From an uncultured Saprospiraceae bacterium (GTDB taxonomy: Bacteria; Bacteroidota; Bacteroidia; Chitinophagales; Saprospiraceae): a DNA stretch of 7,054 bases. Below, one piece after another: positions 5,270-7,054 of this stretch (position 1 is its first letter; every line of letters begins with the position of its first letter). Location of the stretch: the NCBI GenBank assembly GCA_937864255.1, contig CALMIT010000257.1:1-7054 (forward strand), in the 5' to 3' direction. The position numbers and the translations under genes are program-made. The notes beneath the pieces were generated by a model. It made no database searches. It was not told the DNA's origin and saw only the letters and a list, made by a program, of their open reading frames with translations.

Positions 5270-6040
5270 TTATTTATTTTTTATGTACACTTTCCCAAAA
5301 GATTTTTCAACTACTTTATCCATTCCTTCCTGTGAGTTGAAAAATAGGTAGCCTCCTTGAAATTCTCCCAAAATTTCTGTTTTACCTTTTCCAATACCAG
5401 GAATAGTATATTCATAAGTACAATTTGAAGTCCATGATAGATATGTTTCAACCTCTTGTCCTTTATATATATCAATTTGTTTATTTAAAAATCTAATGAT
5501 ATTGACTGTATCAGATTGCGACTCGGGAAGAAAGTAATAAAATTTTCCCTCTTTGTATTTGCTACAATTTTCTAATTCCGAAACACCTTCTTGGTACCAC
5601 TTATTTTCAAAGACAACCATATTTATATCGCTAAAGACGCTTTGTCCGGCATCATATAAAAAAGAGGTAATTGGCTTCATTAATACTATCATGCGATCTG
5701 TACATTCTTTATCTTTTCCTTCTTCTTTCAGACAAATTAATAATTGTTGTTTTTCAAAATTTGAAATAGTTAATTCCTTTATCAGTGTTTCAATCCTATT
5801 TATCAATTTGACTTTATTTTCTTTAATTATTCTGTGTGCGCGTAATTCTTCTTGCTTTTCAGGTGATAAGTTTATCATCTGAACTAACCCTTCCATATTA
5901 TGATCTATTACTTTATTAAAATATCTAATTATTTCAGTTTTCAATTCTTTTACCAATTTTCCATTTAAGTCTTGCTCTTTAAAATTGTTGTGCCTACAAT
6001 TTATATTTAGAATTATTAATAAAAATAAAATTGGTCTCAT
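5270..6040 (-). CDS. AT-rich orphan gene for an exported protein, probable lipoprotein
   Basis: I do not recognise this 256-residue protein. It begins MRPILFLLIILNINC, a short signal peptide with Cys15 placed like a lipid anchor. The residue before the Cys is Asn rather than Gly, Ala or Ser, so the lipobox is not canonical. Residues 20-120 look helical and charged, with many Lys and Glu. The C-terminal half is richer in aromatic and beta-prone segments (KFYYFLPES, TSNCTYEYTIPG, GGYLFFNSQ). Four further Cys (103, 113, 159, 207) could form two disulfides. The gene is clearly AT-richer than its neighbours (two 60-base lines gave 20 and 33 percent GC, against 62 percent for one in sucA), and it uses many A/T-ending codons. 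It follows sucA by 40 bases with no visible terminator, so read-through is possible. Recent acquisition seems likely. Confidence 0.75.
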   Translation of the reverse strand: MRPILFLLIILNINCRHNNFKEQDLNGKLVKELKTEIIRYFNKVIDHNMEGLVQMINLSPEKQEELRAHRIIKENKVKLINRIETLIKELTISNFEKQQLLICLKEEGKDKECTDRMIVLMKPITSFLYDAGQSVFSDINMVVFENKWYQEGVSELENCSKYKEGKFYYFLPESQSDTVNIIRFLNKQIDIYKGQEVETYLSWTSNCTYEYTIPGIGKGKTEILGEFQGGYLFFNSQEGMDKVVEKSFGKVYIKNK

Positions 6041-6080
6041 TGTTTTCTTTTTCGTATTTAAAACAGTGCACGAATTTCAC

Positions 6081-7054
6081 TTACCCAAAGGCTCGCTCCA
6101 CCACATCTTTTTGCTGCTGATCGTGGCGGGCTTTGTAGCCGGTGGCGGGCGATGCGCTTGCGGGTCTGGACACCAGTTCGATTTGCTTTTTGCCGCAGTA
6201 ATGTCCGAGCAGGTAATTCCAGGAGCCCATGTTTTCCGGTTCTTCCTGCACCCATACGACTTTTGCGCCACTGTATTTTTTGAAGATCGCTTCGAGTTGT
6301 TTTTCCGGCAGGGGAAACAATTGTTCCACCCGCACGATGGCTACGTCGTCGCGCCCGTCCTCGCGCTTTTTATTGAGCAAATCGTAATAAACTTTGCCGG
6401 AGCACAGCAACAGCTTTTTGATTTTTTTGGAGTCTTTTGCACCCACCGCCGCGTCGTCAATCACTTCCAGGAAGCGCGTTTCGCCGATAAAATCTTTTAC
6501 CTCGGAAATACATTCCGGGTGGCGCAACAAAGACTTGGGCGACATGATGATCAGGGGTTTGCGGAAAGGGCGCGCCAGTTGGCGGCGTATCACGTGGAAA
6601 AAATTAGCGGGCGTGGTGATGTTGGCCACAGTCACATTGTAATTGGCGCAAGCCAGCAGAAAACGCTCGAGCCGCGCGCTGGAGTGCTCGGGTCCCTGCC
6701 CTTCGTAGCCGTGCGGGAGGAGCATCACAAGGCCGCTCATCCGCTGCCATTTGCTCTCGGCGGCGAAGATGTACTGATCCACGATGGTTTGTGCGCCATT
6801 GTAAAAGTCGCCAAACTGTGCCTCCCAAATCACCAGCGAATCGGGCGTGGCAAGCGAGTAGCCGTATTCAAAACCCAGCACGGCAAATTCGCTCAGCAGC
6901 GAGTTGTAAATTCTAAACCAGCCCTGCCGCTCCGTCAGACCGATGAGCCGGTTGTATTCCTGGAAATTATTGTCATCATAAAATACAGCGTGGCGGTGGC
7001 TGAAAGTACCGCGTTTCACATCCTGCCCGCTCATGCGCACGTCTTTTCCTTCCA
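6081..7054 (-). CDS. sucA: 2-oxoglutarate dehydrogenase E1 component, C-terminal third (partial)
   Basis: This is the C-terminal part (about 323 codons) of the roughly 900-residue thiamine-diphosphate-dependent E1 of the 2-oxoglutarate dehydrogenase complex. E1 decarboxylates 2-oxoglutarate in the TCA cycle and passes the succinyl group to the E2 lipoyl domain. The frame stays open to the right edge. Clear family blocks are SGQDVKRGTFSHRHAV, SLLSEFAVLGFEYGYS, WEAQFGDFYNGAQ, LLPHGYEGQGPEHSSARLER, MSPKSLLRHP, RVEQLFPLP, WVQEEPENMGSW and, at the C-terminus, RPASASPATG. These cover the end of the transketolase-like pyrimidine domain and the C-terminal domain. The apparent GTG/ATG starts near 7034-7040 are internal; the frame reads EGKDVRMSGQDV across them. 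The E2 gene (sucB) that often follows is not here; the orphan lipoprotein gene is. Confidence 0.96.
   Translation of the reverse strand, partial: EGKDVRMSGQDVKRGTFSHRHAVFYDDNNFQEYNRLIGLTERQGWFRIYNSLLSEFAVLGFEYGYSLATPDSLVIWEAQFGDFYNGAQTIVDQYIFAAESKWQRMSGLVMLLPHGYEGQGPEHSSARLERFLLACANYNVTVANITTPANFFHVIRRQLARPFRKPLIIMSPKSLLRHPECISEVKDFIGETRFLEVIDDAAVGAKDSKKIKKLLLCSGKVYYDLLNKKREDGRDDVAIVRVEQLFPLPEKQLEAIFKKYSGAKVVWVQEEPENMGSWNYLLGHYCGKKQIELVSRPASASPATGYKARHDQQQKDVVERAFG

Noticed and set aside
6081..7040. A complete 319-residue protein starting at GTG 7040
   Set aside because: The frame continues to the window edge and reads as internal E1 sequence (EGKDVRMSGQDV), so this is a truncated sucA and not a short gene.

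Overview
The window looks like a chromosomal segment of a Bacteroidota bacterium. Three things point there: promoter-like sites of the TAnnTTTG type, weak Shine-Dalgarno sites ahead of most genes, and a 5'-nucleotidase split into a Tat-exported catalytic protein and a separate lipoprotein. The DnaA and the 2-oxoglutarate dehydrogenase E1 also read like Bacteroidota versions. A genus cannot be fixed from the sequence alone.

Plus-strand half (1-4456). The left edge carries an unrecognised, probably truncated, helix-rich reading frame. A tight pair follows: a lipoprotein with the 5'-nucleotidase C-terminal (substrate-binding) domain, then a Tat-signal metallophosphoesterase with all catalytic motifs. 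Together they can rebuild one UshA/CD73-type enzyme outside the cytoplasm. An AT-rich, apparently gene-free stretch of 576 bases comes next, with promoter-like sites, small inverted repeats and a possible 17-codon ORF. It leads into dnaA, the replication initiator. A small terminator-like hairpin closes dnaA. Then comes a self-contained tRNA unit: a good Bacteroidota-type promoter, a leader of about 100 bases, tRNA-Ser(GCT), tRNA-Pro(TGG) and a perfect 14-bp-stem terminator.

Minus-strand half (4515-7054). Reading leftwards from the right edge: the last third of sucA (2-oxoglutarate dehydrogenase E1), an AT-rich orphan gene for an exported protein or lipoprotein, a decayed relic of a REP-associated tyrosine transposase (RAYT), and a GNAT acetyltransferase. 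The relic is the least obvious item. Its N-terminal end is fused directly to its C-terminal end, and a one-base frameshift follows.

The 5046-6040 interval, with its low-GC orphan and dead transposase between housekeeping genes, has the character of a small accessory insertion. The rest is ordinary core genome. I found no CRISPR array, no intact mobile element, and no complete new multi-gene system. The most check-worthy items are the RAYT relic, the orphan lipoprotein after sucA, and an apparent loss of the ribose-binding Asp in the nucleotidase domain.
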